Source: Streptomyces sp. P9-A4 (GTDB taxonomy: Bacteria; Actinomycetota; Actinomycetes; Streptomycetales; Streptomycetaceae). From it: 64,000 nucleotides of DNA. The stretch lies in NCBI RefSeq assembly GCF_036634195.1, contig NZ_JAZIFY010000001.1, positions 5,156,501 to 5,220,500 of the forward strand, read 5' to 3'. Shown here one piece after another: positions 8,866-17,413 of the stretch; the stretch's first letter is position 1; every line of letters starts with the position of its first letter. The notes under the pieces are model-generated. The model made no database searches. It was not told the DNA's origin and saw only the letters and a program-made list of their open reading frames with translations. Both the position numbers and the translations under genes were made by a program.

Positions 8866-9168
8866 TCACCCGTCCGGCTCAGCGTCCCCGGAGCGGGCCC
8901 CGCCGCCCGGCTTCGACCACGGCCACCTCAGCTCGCGCCGCTCGCGGCCCTCGGGGGCGTACTCGTAGACCCAGCCCCGCTGGAGCCCGAGCCGCTTCGT
9001 GTAGCCCGCCGGTTCGCGCCGGTACGCGTACAGCATCGGCGGGCGCCCGTCGTGGGCCGGGACCGGGATCTCGTACCACTTCGGCGGGTGGCCGGTCGGG
9101 CCGAGCAGGATCGGCAGGACCCGGCCGTCGAGGGGGCCGCCGCGGAAGGGGGTGTTCTCGCTCTTCAC
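8866..9168 (-). CDS. Small conserved hypothetical protein
   Basis: A 100-residue hydrophilic protein beginning with GTG 9168. Notable segments are FRGGPLDGRVLPI, PPKWYEIPVP and a Tyr-rich LYAYRREPAGY. No signal peptide, membrane segment or known domain is seen. It lies 49 bp downstream of the TetR gene on the same strand and may be co-transcribed with it. I do not recognise a function; the even codon usage and good third-position GC support a real gene. Confidence 0.6.
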   Translation of the reverse strand: MKSENTPFRGGPLDGRVLPILLGPTGHPPKWYEIPVPAHDGRPPMLYAYRREPAGYTKRLGLQRGWVYEYAPEGRERRELRWPWSKPGGGARSGDAEPDG

Positions 9169-9217
9169 CCCACCAGTCTCCCCTCCGGTCCGCCGTCCCG
9201 CCGGACCTCCCCACCGG

Positions 9218-9940
9218 TCACAGCAGGTGGGCCGCCCCGCCCACCACCGGCAGCACCCGCCGGGCCAGCCGCGCGACCGGTCCCTCGGGGGTCTCCTGGG
9301 CGAGGAGCAGCCCGATCACCCGCGCCGTCTCCTCGTCGCCCGCCGCGGTCGCCGCGAGCAGGGCGACGAGATGGTCCACCAGCCAGTCCCGCAGCTCCCC
9401 GGCCGGTGGCCGGGGGTCCTCGTCGAGCCAGATCAGCGAGGCCGCCTCCACGGCCGCGATCCACGTCCTGACCAGCATGCCGAGCCGGGGGCCCGGCTTC
9501 TCCGCCCCCAGATGGACGAGGATCTGCTCCGCGGCGGCCCGCCGCACCTCGTCGACGATGGCGCTGGTCCGGGAGGTCTCGGCGACGCTGCCGCCGCGCA
9601 GCAGGGCGCTGAACCCGGCGTCGTGGCCGTCGACGAAGGCCAGGTAGCGGTCGAGCACCCGGCCGAGCCGCTCGGTGGGCGGTCCGGCCGGCGGTTCGGC
9701 GAAGCAGCGGTTCAGGGCGTCGGCGGAGGAACGCAGGGCGGCTTCGTACAGCTGCTGCTTGCCGCCGGGGAAGTAGCGGTAGACGAGCGGCCGTGAGACG
9801 CCCGCCGCCTCGGCCACGTCGTCGAGCGAGACGTCCTCGGGCGACCGGTGCGCGAAGAGCTCCTGGGCGGCGTCGAGGAGCTGCCCGCGCCGCTCCTCGA
9901 CGCTGAGCCGGCGGTACGCGGGGGTGGCGGGGCTCGTCAT
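9218..9940 (-). CDS. TetR/AcrR family transcriptional repressor
   Basis: A 240-residue regulator with an N-terminal TetR helix-turn-helix (GQLLDAAQELFA; VSLDDVAEAAGV; SRPLVYRYFPGGKQQLY) at about residues 20-65. A mostly helical ligand-binding domain follows. ATG 9940 (MTSPATP) is preferred to the upstream in-frame start at 10006, which would add an uncharacteristic Arg-rich extension. It is divergent from the di-iron protein gene, and the 150-bp gap holds the palindrome ACCGATCGGT, so it probably controls itself and that gene. The ligand is unknown. Confidence 0.87.
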   Translation of the reverse strand: MTSPATPAYRRLSVEERRGQLLDAAQELFAHRSPEDVSLDDVAEAAGVSRPLVYRYFPGGKQQLYEAALRSSADALNRCFAEPPAGPPTERLGRVLDRYLAFVDGHDAGFSALLRGGSVAETSRTSAIVDEVRRAAAEQILVHLGAEKPGPRLGMLVRTWIAAVEAASLIWLDEDPRPPAGELRDWLVDHLVALLAATAAGDEETARVIGLLLAQETPEGPVARLARRVLPVVGGAAHLL

Positions 9941-10004
9941 GCCCCGCAGGGTATCCGCAGCGGAACGCGCGGGGGTGTCCCGGAGCGGCCGTCCTCGTGA
10001 CGCC

Positions 10005-10014
10005 ACCGATCGGT
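10005..10014. promoter_or_regulatory. Palindrome, possible TetR operator
   Basis: A perfect 10-bp palindrome, ACCGATCGGT, lies between the divergent TetR gene (start 9940) and the ferritin-like gene (start 10091). Many TetR-family operators are built on such A/CCG-CGG palindromes. The assignment rests on position and symmetry only. Confidence 0.4.
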
Positions 10015-10090
10015 CGTGTACGACTTGTTGACGATCCGTCTACCAACGTGTGAGCCTGGCTGGCAGGACCCGCTCCCGAAGGAGGCGTCA

Positions 10091-11200
10091 GTGTCGACGC
10101 GCGACCTCTACACCTCGGCTCCGTCCGCACCTGTCTGGCAGGTGCCCGCCACCGGCTCCGCCCGCTTCTCCTGGGACTACGACGACGGCCGCGAGCGTCT
10201 CCTCGCCCTCTACCAGAAGGGCAAGGACAAGCAGTGGGACGGCGCGACCCGCATCGACTGGGGCATCGAGGTCGACCCGTACGACCCGCTCGGCACCCCC
10301 GACGAGGTCCTGACCCTCCACGGCACCCGCCACTGGGCGAAGATGACCGAGAAGGACAAGGGCGACCTGCGCCGGCACTACTCCTCCTGGCAGTTCAGCC
10401 AGTTCCTCCACGGCGAGCAGGGCGCCATGATCTGCGCCGCCCGGATCGTCGAGTCCGTGCCCGACCTCGACGCCAAGTTCTACTCGGCCACCCAGACCAT
10501 GGACGAGGCCCGGCACGCCGAGATCTACGGGCGCTTCCTGCACGACAAGATCGGCATGCTCTACCCGATCAACGACAACCTCCAGGGCCTGCTGGACGAC
10601 ACCCTGCGCGACTCCCGCTGGGACATGCCCTACCTCGGCATGCAGGTCCTCATCGAGGGGCTCGCGCTCGCCGCGTTCGGTATGATCCGCGACACCACCG
10701 ACAAGCCGCTGCCGAAGCAGATCCTCGCGTACGTGATGCAGGACGAGGCCCGGCACGTGGCCTTCGGGCGGATGGCCCTGCGCGACTACTACAAGCAGCT
10801 CACCGACGCCGAACTCCGCGAGCGCGAGGAGTTCGTCATCGAGGGCTGCTATCTGATGCGCGACCGGCTGCGCGGCGTCGAGGTCCTGGAGAACTTCGGC
10901 ATCCCGAAGAGGGAGGCGGAGGAACTCAGCGAGCAGAGCGAGTTCCTCCAGCTCTTCCGCAAGCTCCTCTTCAGCCGGATCGTCCCCTGCGTCAAGGACA
11001 TCGGCCTGTGGGGCGAACGCCTCCAGAAGGCCTACCTCGACATGGGCGTCTTCGATCTCGGCGACTCCAACCTCGACCTGCTGATGACCCAGGACGAGGA
11101 GATCGCGGAGGCGCTCGACGCGGAGCGCTTCGCGCGGGAGGAACGGGCCCGGGTCACGGAGGTCGCGGACGCGATCGAGGCGGGGGCGGTGGAGGCGTAG
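10091..11200 (+). CDS. Ferritin-like di-iron protein (desaturase/oxygenase type)
   Basis: A 369-residue all-helical ferritin-like protein carrying a full set of carboxylate-bridged di-iron ligands: Glu near residue 109 (HGEQG), DEARH at 138-142, Glu in LIEGLALA and a second DEARH at 218-222. This duplicated ExxH/DEARH pattern is that of acyl-ACP desaturase, AurF-like and toluene-monooxygenase relatives. The reaction cannot be told from sequence; a fatty-acyl or aromatic substrate is possible. GTG 10091 is fixed by GGAGG five bases upstream; the in-frame start at 10016 lacks a ribosome site. It is divergent from the TetR gene and probably controlled by it. Confidence 0.82.
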   Translation: MSTRDLYTSAPSAPVWQVPATGSARFSWDYDDGRERLLALYQKGKDKQWDGATRIDWGIEVDPYDPLGTPDEVLTLHGTRHWAKMTEKDKGDLRRHYSSWQFSQFLHGEQGAMICAARIVESVPDLDAKFYSATQTMDEARHAEIYGRFLHDKIGMLYPINDNLQGLLDDTLRDSRWDMPYLGMQVLIEGLALAAFGMIRDTTDKPLPKQILAYVMQDEARHVAFGRMALRDYYKQLTDAELREREEFVIEGCYLMRDRLRGVEVLENFGIPKREAEELSEQSEFLQLFRKLLFSRIVPCVKDIGLWGERLQKAYLDMGVFDLGDSNLDLLMTQDEEIAEALDAERFAREERARVTEVADAIEAGAVEA

Positions 11201-11292
11201 GGGGAAGTCCGGGAGACCGCACCCGGCGGACCGCACCCCGCCACCGCACCCGGCGGACCCCGTTGTCATACGTCTGACGTAGCGTGCTCGTC

Positions 11293-12132
11293 ATGACCAT
11301 GCCGCCCTCGCCGAGCCAGCCGCCCCACCAGCCGTACGGCGGACCCGTACCGCCCCCGCAGCACCCCGGGCCGTACGGCTCCCCCCAGGGCTTCCCGCAG
11401 CAGGGTCACCCCCAGCCGGGCCACCCGCCGCACGGCGTCCCCCCGCAGTACCCGGGGCCCGGCGCCGGGGCCTGGGGGCAGCCGCCCATGGGGCCGCCGC
11501 CGAAGAAGAAGATGTCGGCCGGGGCGATCGTCGCCATCGTCCTCGGATCGCTGGTCGTGGTCGGCGGTCTCGGCTACGCGGCCAAGGCCGGGCTCGCGGG
11601 CGTCACCGGGTCCTTCCCCGAGGCGACGCACAAGCTCGTCGTCCCCAAGACCCTCCTCGGCGGGAAGTACACCCTCGTCTCCGACCTGTCCGACACCCAG
11701 GGCAAGGAGATCGAGGACACCCCCGACCTCACGGTGAAGGACGCGACGGCGGCGGTCGGGCAGTACAGCGGCAAGGACGGGGCCGTCCTCGTCCTCTCCG
11801 GAATGTACGGACGCATCAAGAGCGGCGAGGCCAGCCGCGCGTCCATCCTGGAGGGCGCCGCCAAGGACAAGGGCTCCACGCTCGTCGTCGGGCCCGAGGA
11901 GTTCACCCCCGCCGGGTACGGCGTGACCGTGAGCTGCCAGGTCACCACGTCGAAGACCGCGCTCGGCACGACCACGCTCCCCATGTGCGCCTGGGGCGAC
12001 GACAACACCGCGGCGGCCGTCGCCCTCGTCGACCCCGCGTCGGCCACCGCCGACCCCAAGGGAATCGACCTGGCCGCACTCGCCGAGACCACGGCCAAGG
12101 TCCGGGCGGAGACCCGCAAGCCGCTCGACTGA
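11293..12132 (+). CDS. Pro-rich membrane-anchored extracytoplasmic protein of unknown function
   Basis: A 279-residue protein. The first ~68 residues are Pro/Gln/Gly/His-rich and cytosolic (PPPQHPGPYG type repeats). A KKKM stop-transfer signal and a single membrane helix (AIVAIVLGSLVVVGGLGYAA) follow at about 75-95, then about 180 residues probably outside the cell. The outer part has two Cys (SCQ, MCAW) that could form a disulphide. This layout is common in streptomycetes, but I cannot assign a family. ATG 11293 is chosen over GTG 11284; neither has a clear ribosome site, so a short-leader transcript is likely. Confidence 0.7.
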   Translation: MTMPPSPSQPPHQPYGGPVPPPQHPGPYGSPQGFPQQGHPQPGHPPHGVPPQYPGPGAGAWGQPPMGPPPKKKMSAGAIVAIVLGSLVVVGGLGYAAKAGLAGVTGSFPEATHKLVVPKTLLGGKYTLVSDLSDTQGKEIEDTPDLTVKDATAAVGQYSGKDGAVLVLSGMYGRIKSGEASRASILEGAAKDKGSTLVVGPEEFTPAGYGVTVSCQVTTSKTALGTTTLPMCAWGDDNTAAAVALVDPASATADPKGIDLAALAETTAKVRAETRKPLD

Positions 12133-12166
12133 CACCGCCGCCCGGCCGGCGCGCCCCGCGTGCTGG

Positions 12167-13642
12167 TCACCTCCGCGCCTCCGCCTCCAGCCGCAGCGCC
12201 TCCTCCATCACCGCCTTGGCGACGGGGGCCGCGCTGCCGCCCCCGCTGATGTCCGTACGGGAGGCCTCCGCGTCCTCCACGACCACCGCGACCGCGACCG
12301 CCGGCTGGGCGGAGTCCTCGGCCTGCGCCCAGGCGATGAACCAGGCGTACGGGGTCCCCGTGTTGCCGAAGCCGTGCTGCGCGGTGCCCGTCTTGCCGCC
12401 GACCCGGGCGCCGGGGATCGCCGCGTTCGTGCCCGTGCCCTCCTCGACCGCCTTCACCATCAGCCGCTGGAGCTGGATCGCGGTCGAGGGGTTCATCGCC
12501 TGCCGGTAGCTGCGGCGGCCCGTCCGGTCCACGGTCGTGCCGCCGGAGGTGGTGGTGCGGTCGACGAGGTACGGACGGGCGATCTCGCCGTTGTTGGCGA
12601 CGGCCGACGCCACCATGGCCATCTGGAGTGGCGTCGCGGTCGTGTCGAACTGCCCGATCGACGAGAGGGCCAGCTGGTCCGGGCTCATCTTCCGGTCGAA
12701 GTTGGACTTCGCCACCCAGGACGGCACCCGGAGCCCGGTGTCGTTGAAGCCGAACCGCTCCACCGCGTCGACCATCCCGGCGAGGCCCACCTTCACCCCG
12801 AGGCCGGCCATCACCGTGTTGCACGACCACTGGATCGCGGCGGCGAGCGACGCGTCGGCGCAGCCCGTCGCCTCGTTGGGCAGCACCTGCCGGGTGCCGG
12901 GCAGCACGAAGGGGTCCGGGGTGTCGGTGGGCGCGTCCACGTCGCGGACCACCCCCGCGTCCAGGGCCGCCGCCGCCGTCACGATCTTGAACGTGGAGCC
13001 CGGCGGGTACGTCTGCCGCAGCGCCCGGTTCAGCATCGGCTGGTTGGGCGAGGTGTTGAGCCGTCGCCAGGCGTCCTCGACCTCCCGGCCGGTGCCGGAC
13101 AGGACGCCGGGGTCGTACGAGGGGGAGCTGACGAGCGCCAGGACGCGCCCGCTGGACGGTTCGACGGCGGCGACCGCGCCCCGCTTCCCGTCGAGACCCC
13201 GGTAGGCGGCCTCCTGCATCGAGGACCGGATCGTCGTCACCACGTCGCCGCCGGGCTGCCGGCCCCGGGTGAGGTCGTTCCAGAGCGGCAGCGGCGCCAG
13301 CATCGGGTCCGTACCGGCCAGGACCGCGTCCTCGGCGTGCTCGACGAGGGTCGTGCCGTACGTCTGCGAGGAGTAGCCGGTCACCGGTGCGTACAACGGG
13401 CCCTGGGGGTAGGTCCGTTCCCAGCGCAGCTGCTGCCCGCTGTCCCGGGAGGACGTCACCGGCTTCCCGTCGACGACGATCTCGCCGCGCGGCTCGGTGT
13501 ACCGGTCGATGGCGATCCGCCGGTTGGCCGGGTTGTCGTCGAGCGAGTCGGCCTCGAAGACCATCACACGGGCGGCGTTGACGAGCAGTGCCACCAGGAG
13601 GACCAGACAGAGCGCGGCGGCCCGCCGGGCGTACCGGATCAC
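12167..13642 (-). CDS. Class B penicillin-binding protein (PbpA/FtsI-like transpeptidase)
   Basis: A 491-residue monofunctional transpeptidase. It has an N-terminal membrane anchor (ALCLVLLVALLVNAARV), a short PBP dimer region with RRIAIDRYTEPRG, and a transpeptidase domain with the serine motif STFK near residue 215, SCN near 272 and KTGTAQ near 415. It cross-links peptidoglycan on the outer face of the membrane. GTG 13642 is chosen because GGGGAG stands upstream; the longer start at 13681 would overlap the SEDS gene. It lies 28 bp downstream of that gene, forming the usual glycosyltransferase-transpeptidase pair for elongation, division or sporulation septation. Confidence 0.92.
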   Translation of the reverse strand: MIRYARRAAALCLVLLVALLVNAARVMVFEADSLDDNPANRRIAIDRYTEPRGEIVVDGKPVTSSRDSGQQLRWERTYPQGPLYAPVTGYSSQTYGTTLVEHAEDAVLAGTDPMLAPLPLWNDLTRGRQPGGDVVTTIRSSMQEAAYRGLDGKRGAVAAVEPSSGRVLALVSSPSYDPGVLSGTGREVEDAWRRLNTSPNQPMLNRALRQTYPPGSTFKIVTAAAALDAGVVRDVDAPTDTPDPFVLPGTRQVLPNEATGCADASLAAAIQWSCNTVMAGLGVKVGLAGMVDAVERFGFNDTGLRVPSWVAKSNFDRKMSPDQLALSSIGQFDTTATPLQMAMVASAVANNGEIARPYLVDRTTTSGGTTVDRTGRRSYRQAMNPSTAIQLQRLMVKAVEEGTGTNAAIPGARVGGKTGTAQHGFGNTGTPYAWFIAWAQAEDSAQPAVAVAVVVEDAEASRTDISGGGSAAPVAKAVMEEALRLEAEARR

Positions 13643-13670
13643 GTGGTTCTCCCCGGGGCGTACGGCCTGG

Positions 13671-15050
13671 TCACGAGGCACCCTCCTTCACGGGCGCGAG
13701 CGTCCCGGTGTCGGCGTCGTCGGGCTGGGGCGCGCGGGCCGAGTCGCTGACGCGGATGAGGAGCGCCACGATCACCCAGTTGGTCACCACCGACGAGCCG
13801 CCCTGGGCCAGGAACGGCATCGCCATGCCGGTCAGCGGGATCAGCCCCATCACCCCGCCCGCGATCACGAAGACCTGGAGCGCCACGATCGAGGCGAGCC
13901 CGATCGCGAGGAGCCGCCCGAAGGGGTCGCGCAGCGAGAGGCCGGCGCGGTAGCCGCGGGCGACGAGCAGCGCGTACAGCAGGAAGAGCGCGGTCAGTCC
14001 GGAGAGGCCCAGTTCCTCGCCGGCCGTGGCGAGGATGAAGTCGGACTTGGCGGCGAAGCCGATGAGGACGGAACGGCCGAGACCGAGCCCCGTGCCGAGC
14101 ATCCCCCCGGCCGCGAAGGCGAACAGCGACTGGGCGAGCTGTCCGGGGCCGTCGCCCGCCCGGATGGAGGCGAAGGGGTCGAGCCAGTCCTGCACCCGGC
14201 TGTGCACATGGGGTTCGAGGGAGCCGACGAGGAAGGCCCCGGCGGAGGCGAGGACGAGCCCGACCGCGATCCAGCCGATGCGGCCGGTGGCCACGTACAG
14301 CATGATCACGAAGATCCCGAAGAAGAGCAGCGAGGTGCCCAGGTCCCGTTCGAGGACGAGGACCCCGACGCTCAGCAGCCAGATCGCCACGATCGGCCCG
14401 AGCACCCGCCCGGTCGGGAACTGGAACTTCCAGATCCGGCGGCCGGTGTACGCGAGCGCGTTGCGGTTGGCGGCGAGGTAGGCGGCGAAGAAGACCGCGA
14501 GCAGGATCTTGGCGAACTCGCCCGGCTGGAAGGAGAGACCGCCGATCCGGATCCAGATCTTGGCGCCGTTCACCGCCGGGAAGAAGATCGGCAGGATCAT
14601 CAGGGCGAGCGCGGCGGCCACCGACACGTACGCGTACCCCTGGAGCGCCCGATGGTCGCGGAGCAGCAGCACGACCACGATGAACAGGCCCACCCCCAGC
14701 GTCGACCAGACCAGCTGGGTCGCCGCCGCCTGGTCGTTCGGTGTCTCCAGGTCGAGGCGGTAGATCAGCACCAGACCGAGGCCGTTGAGCAGGACCGCGA
14801 TCGGCAGCAGCAGCGGATCGGCGTACGGGGCACGGAACCTGACCGCGAGATGGGCGAGGAGCGCGAGCAGCCCGAGCCCGGCCCCGTAGCGGGCCGCGTC
14901 CGGCGGTACGGCTCCGCTGCGGGCGAGGCCGACCTCGGCGTAGCCGTAGACGGAGATGAGGACGGCGCAGACGAGGAGGGAGAGTTCCACGCCGCGGCGC
15001 TTCGGGATGCGTACCCCGGGCGGGGGAGCGTCCGGGCGCGGTGCGGTCAT
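13671..15050 (-). CDS. SEDS-family peptidoglycan glycosyltransferase (FtsW/RodA/SpoVE)
   Basis: A 459-residue protein with about twelve membrane helices. It carries SEDS signature segments: GAKIWIRIGGLSFQPGEFAK, then LERDLGTSLLFFGIF and a conserved Asp-containing outer loop. It is the lipid II polymerase partner of the class B PBP encoded next. The C-terminal ~20 residues are cytosolic and polar. Start ATG 15050. In Streptomyces several FtsW/RodA paralogues exist, so I do not assign a specific name. The upstream gap holds a promoter-like pair that would give an almost leaderless mRNA. Confidence 0.93.
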   Translation of the reverse strand: MTAPRPDAPPPGVRIPKRRGVELSLLVCAVLISVYGYAEVGLARSGAVPPDAARYGAGLGLLALLAHLAVRFRAPYADPLLLPIAVLLNGLGLVLIYRLDLETPNDQAAATQLVWSTLGVGLFIVVVLLLRDHRALQGYAYVSVAAALALMILPIFFPAVNGAKIWIRIGGLSFQPGEFAKILLAVFFAAYLAANRNALAYTGRRIWKFQFPTGRVLGPIVAIWLLSVGVLVLERDLGTSLLFFGIFVIMLYVATGRIGWIAVGLVLASAGAFLVGSLEPHVHSRVQDWLDPFASIRAGDGPGQLAQSLFAFAAGGMLGTGLGLGRSVLIGFAAKSDFILATAGEELGLSGLTALFLLYALLVARGYRAGLSLRDPFGRLLAIGLASIVALQVFVIAGGVMGLIPLTGMAMPFLAQGGSSVVTNWVIVALLIRVSDSARAPQPDDADTGTLAPVKEGAS

Positions 15051-15056
15051 GGCCGC

Positions 15057-15085
15057 AACGTAGCAAGCGGTATGCCCTATGTCCC
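15057..15085 (-). promoter_or_regulatory. Possible promoter of the FtsW-PBP operon
   Basis: Read on the minus strand, GGGACA (15085-15080) and TACGTT (15062-15057) are 17 bp apart. TACGTT is six bases from the ATG at 15050. If used, the mRNA would start at or next to the start codon, a common arrangement in streptomycetes. The match to the -35 consensus is moderate. Confidence 0.3.
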
Positions 15086-15119
15086 TTTTGTGTGACGGTG
15101 TGCCGTGGAGTGCGCGCCG

Positions 15120-16439
15120 TCAGTCCGCCGGCTCGGCCGGGGCGGGAGGCACGTACTCCGGCAGCCGCAGCCGGGCCTCGGCGCCCCCGTCCGGGGCGAC
15201 GGCGAAGACCAGCTCGGCGCCGATGACCTCCGTCTGCCCGACCGCGATCGTCAGACCGAGGCCGTGCCCCTTGCCGCCGCTCTCGGTGCGGAAGCGCTGC
15301 GGCCCCGAGTCCAGCAGATAGCGGGGGTAGCCGGGCCCGTGGTCCCGGACCGAGACCAGCGGCCCGTCCACCGTCACCACCACCGGCGGCGCCCCGTGCC
15401 GGTGCGCGTTGGCCACCAGGTTGCCGAGCACGCGCTCGACGCGCCGCCGGTCCGTCACCACCGCCGCGTCCCGGACGATCCGCACCTCCGTGTCGGTGCC
15501 CGAGACGCGGACCACCCGCTCGGTGAGCGGGCCCAGTTCGTGCACCGCGAGGTCCACGGTCTCGTTGCGGGCGTCGAGCCGGGAGATCTCCAGCAGGTCC
15601 TCGGTGAGAGCGCGCATCGCCCGCACCCGGTCCCGTACGAGCTCCGAGGGCCGCCCCTCGGGCAGCAGTTCGGCGGCGGCCGAGAGCCCGGTCAGCGGGG
15701 TGCGCAGCTCGTGCGCCACATCGGCGGTGAACCGCTGCTCGCTCTGCAGCTGGCGCTGGAGCGAGGAGGCCATCGTGTCGAGTGCCCCGGACACGGTGGC
15801 CACCTCGTCCTGCGGACGCGAGGGGTCCTTCGTACGGGGGTCGTCGACGCGCGCGTCCAGGTCGCCGGCGCTGATCCGGCGGGCCACCTGGGAGGTCAGA
15901 TGCAGCCGCCGGGTGACCCGGGTGACGGCGAAGGCGCCCACGAGCAGCGTCGCGCCGATCGCGAGGACGGAGGAGCCGACGATCGAACGGTCGAGGGCGT
16001 CGATCGTCTCGGCGCTCTGCGTGTAGTCGACGCGCACGGCGAGGGCGCGACCCCCGACGCGGCCGTCGGTGGGGCCGTTCGCCGGGCCGTCGGCGGGACG
16101 GTCCGCCGGGCCCGCCGCCCACATCGTCGGGCGGCCCCGGTCGTCGGCGACCATCGTGCCGCGCTCCCCGCGCACGGCGAGCGCGCGCAGCGGCGCGGGG
16201 AGCCCGGCGGGGTCGATGCCGGCGAACCGGGGGAGCGGCTCGCCCGCCTCGTACAGCCTGCTGACGTCGGTGAGCCGCGCGAGCGCCTTCTCGCGCGAGT
16301 CGTGCACGGTCTGGCCGGTCACCGACACATGGACGAGGGTGCCGAGCAGCGCGGCGAGGGCGCAGCACATCACCGCGATGAAGACGGCGGCCTTCCAGGT
16401 GAGGGTCGCGGTCCAGGCGGGCAGCCGGGGAGCCCTCAC
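15120..16439 (-). CDS. Orphan two-component sensor histidine kinase
   Basis: A 439-residue membrane kinase. It has TM1 at about 15-37, an extracytoplasmic domain to about 150 containing a Gly/Pro/Asp-rich stretch (PADGPANGPTDGR), TM2 at about 151-175, and HAMP. The H-box FTADVAHELRTPLTG has His near residue 242. The catalytic domain shows LVANAHRHG (N-box), VRDHGPGYP (G1) and GKGHGLGL (G2). GTG 16439 overlaps the stop of the upstream lipoprotein gene as GTGA, so the two are translationally coupled. No response-regulator gene is adjacent on either side, which is unusual. The coupled lipoprotein is a plausible signal-sensing partner. Confidence 0.9.
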   Translation of the reverse strand: MRAPRLPAWTATLTWKAAVFIAVMCCALAALLGTLVHVSVTGQTVHDSREKALARLTDVSRLYEAGEPLPRFAGIDPAGLPAPLRALAVRGERGTMVADDRGRPTMWAAGPADRPADGPANGPTDGRVGGRALAVRVDYTQSAETIDALDRSIVGSSVLAIGATLLVGAFAVTRVTRRLHLTSQVARRISAGDLDARVDDPRTKDPSRPQDEVATVSGALDTMASSLQRQLQSEQRFTADVAHELRTPLTGLSAAAELLPEGRPSELVRDRVRAMRALTEDLLEISRLDARNETVDLAVHELGPLTERVVRVSGTDTEVRIVRDAAVVTDRRRVERVLGNLVANAHRHGAPPVVVTVDGPLVSVRDHGPGYPRYLLDSGPQRFRTESGGKGHGLGLTIAVGQTEVIGAELVFAVAPDGGAEARLRLPEYVPPAPAEPAD

Positions 16440-17272
16440 GGGCGGGACCCGGCGGGGGCGGGTGCTGCGGACGCGGGTGGGGACGCGGATGCCGCTCGGG
16501 AGTCGGGGGCCACGCCCGGGGGCGGTGCCGGGGTGGGGGTCGGAGTCGGGGCCGGGCTCACGAGCCGGGGTGCGGGCACGGTCGAAGGGCCGGTCCCCGG
16601 GGGCTTCACGCGGATGATCTCGTCCCGGGTGGGCAGCATGCTCCGCTGCTGCTCGTCCCAGGTCCAGGCGGTGCGGTACTCGTACCCCGGGATGCCCGCC
16701 GAACTGGACCGCATGATCAGGTCCCGGCCGGCGATCTCCACGCTCACGACCTGGTCGACGGTGGACATGATCCGGGTGAGCCCGCCGTTCTCCGCGAGGT
16801 ACACCCGTACCCCGAACTGCTGGTCCGGCATCCGGATGCCGACGATCAGCTCGTCCCGGCCGTTGCCGCTGAGGTCGTGGTAGTACGGCCGCAGGACGGG
16901 ACACCCGGCCGACGCGGAGCCGCAGGCGTCCAGGGCGCGCAGGGTCCGCTCGTCCAGCGCGTCGGGGGCGGCGGTCCTGGCGTGCTCCTCGGCGCGGACG
17001 ACCGCCACGGGGTCGACGGCGTGGACGTCGTCGCCGGGCGCCTTGATGCCGGGGACGCGCCCGGTGTTCGACTCGCCGTAGTCGATCGGCGGATTGGTCG
17101 CGGGCGGCAGATCGGGCCACAGCCGCGCGGGCCCGACGGCCGTGGGCGTCGTCCCGGCACTCTTCAGCCCGCCCTGGCCGCCGCTCCCGTCGCCGCAGCC
17201 GGTGAGGGCGAGGGCGAGGCCGAGGGCGCACAGGACTCCGGTGGCGGCGATCGGCACTCCGCGCGGTCCCAC
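16436..17272 (-). CDS. Lipoprotein co-expressed with the sensor kinase
   Basis: A 278-residue exported lipoprotein. The signal peptide (GVLCALGLALALTGC) has a lipobox LTGC with Cys near residue 26. The mature part contains an FG-GAP/VCBS-like element (YYHDLSGNGRDELIVG), and a Pro/Thr/Ala-rich C-terminal tail follows from about residue 228. The GTG 17272 start has GAGGAG upstream. The 3' end overlaps the kinase start by four bases. It probably sits on the outer membrane face and modulates or feeds the orphan kinase; no ligand is evident. Confidence 0.8.
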   Translation of the reverse strand: MGPRGVPIAATGVLCALGLALALTGCGDGSGGQGGLKSAGTTPTAVGPARLWPDLPPATNPPIDYGESNTGRVPGIKAPGDDVHAVDPVAVVRAEEHARTAAPDALDERTLRALDACGSASAGCPVLRPYYHDLSGNGRDELIVGIRMPDQQFGVRVYLAENGGLTRIMSTVDQVVSVEIAGRDLIMRSSSAGIPGYEYRTAWTWDEQQRSMLPTRDEIIRVKPPGTGPSTVPAPRLVSPAPTPTPTPAPPPGVAPDSRAASASPPASAAPAPAGSRP

Positions 17273-17329
17273 GCTGCTCCTCGTTCGGTCGGGTGGCCGA
17301 GGGGACCCGTTCGGGCCTCCTCCCCGTAG

Positions 17330-17360
17330 ACCTTATTCGGAAGGAAGTCCTTTTTGTCTA
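17330..17360 (-). promoter_or_regulatory. Possible promoter for the lipoprotein-kinase operon
   Basis: On the minus strand, TAGACA (17360-17355) and TAAGGT (17335-17330) lie 19 bp apart in an unusually A/T-rich patch, about 58 bp before the GTG start. The -10 resembles the Streptomyces TAGRRT type. The spacing is one or two bases longer than ideal. Confidence 0.3.
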
Positions 17361-17413
17361 TTCGTATGGTTGTCGGGGTCGTCGGTACGCCCCGGCGGCG
17401 ACCGGCACCGTGG

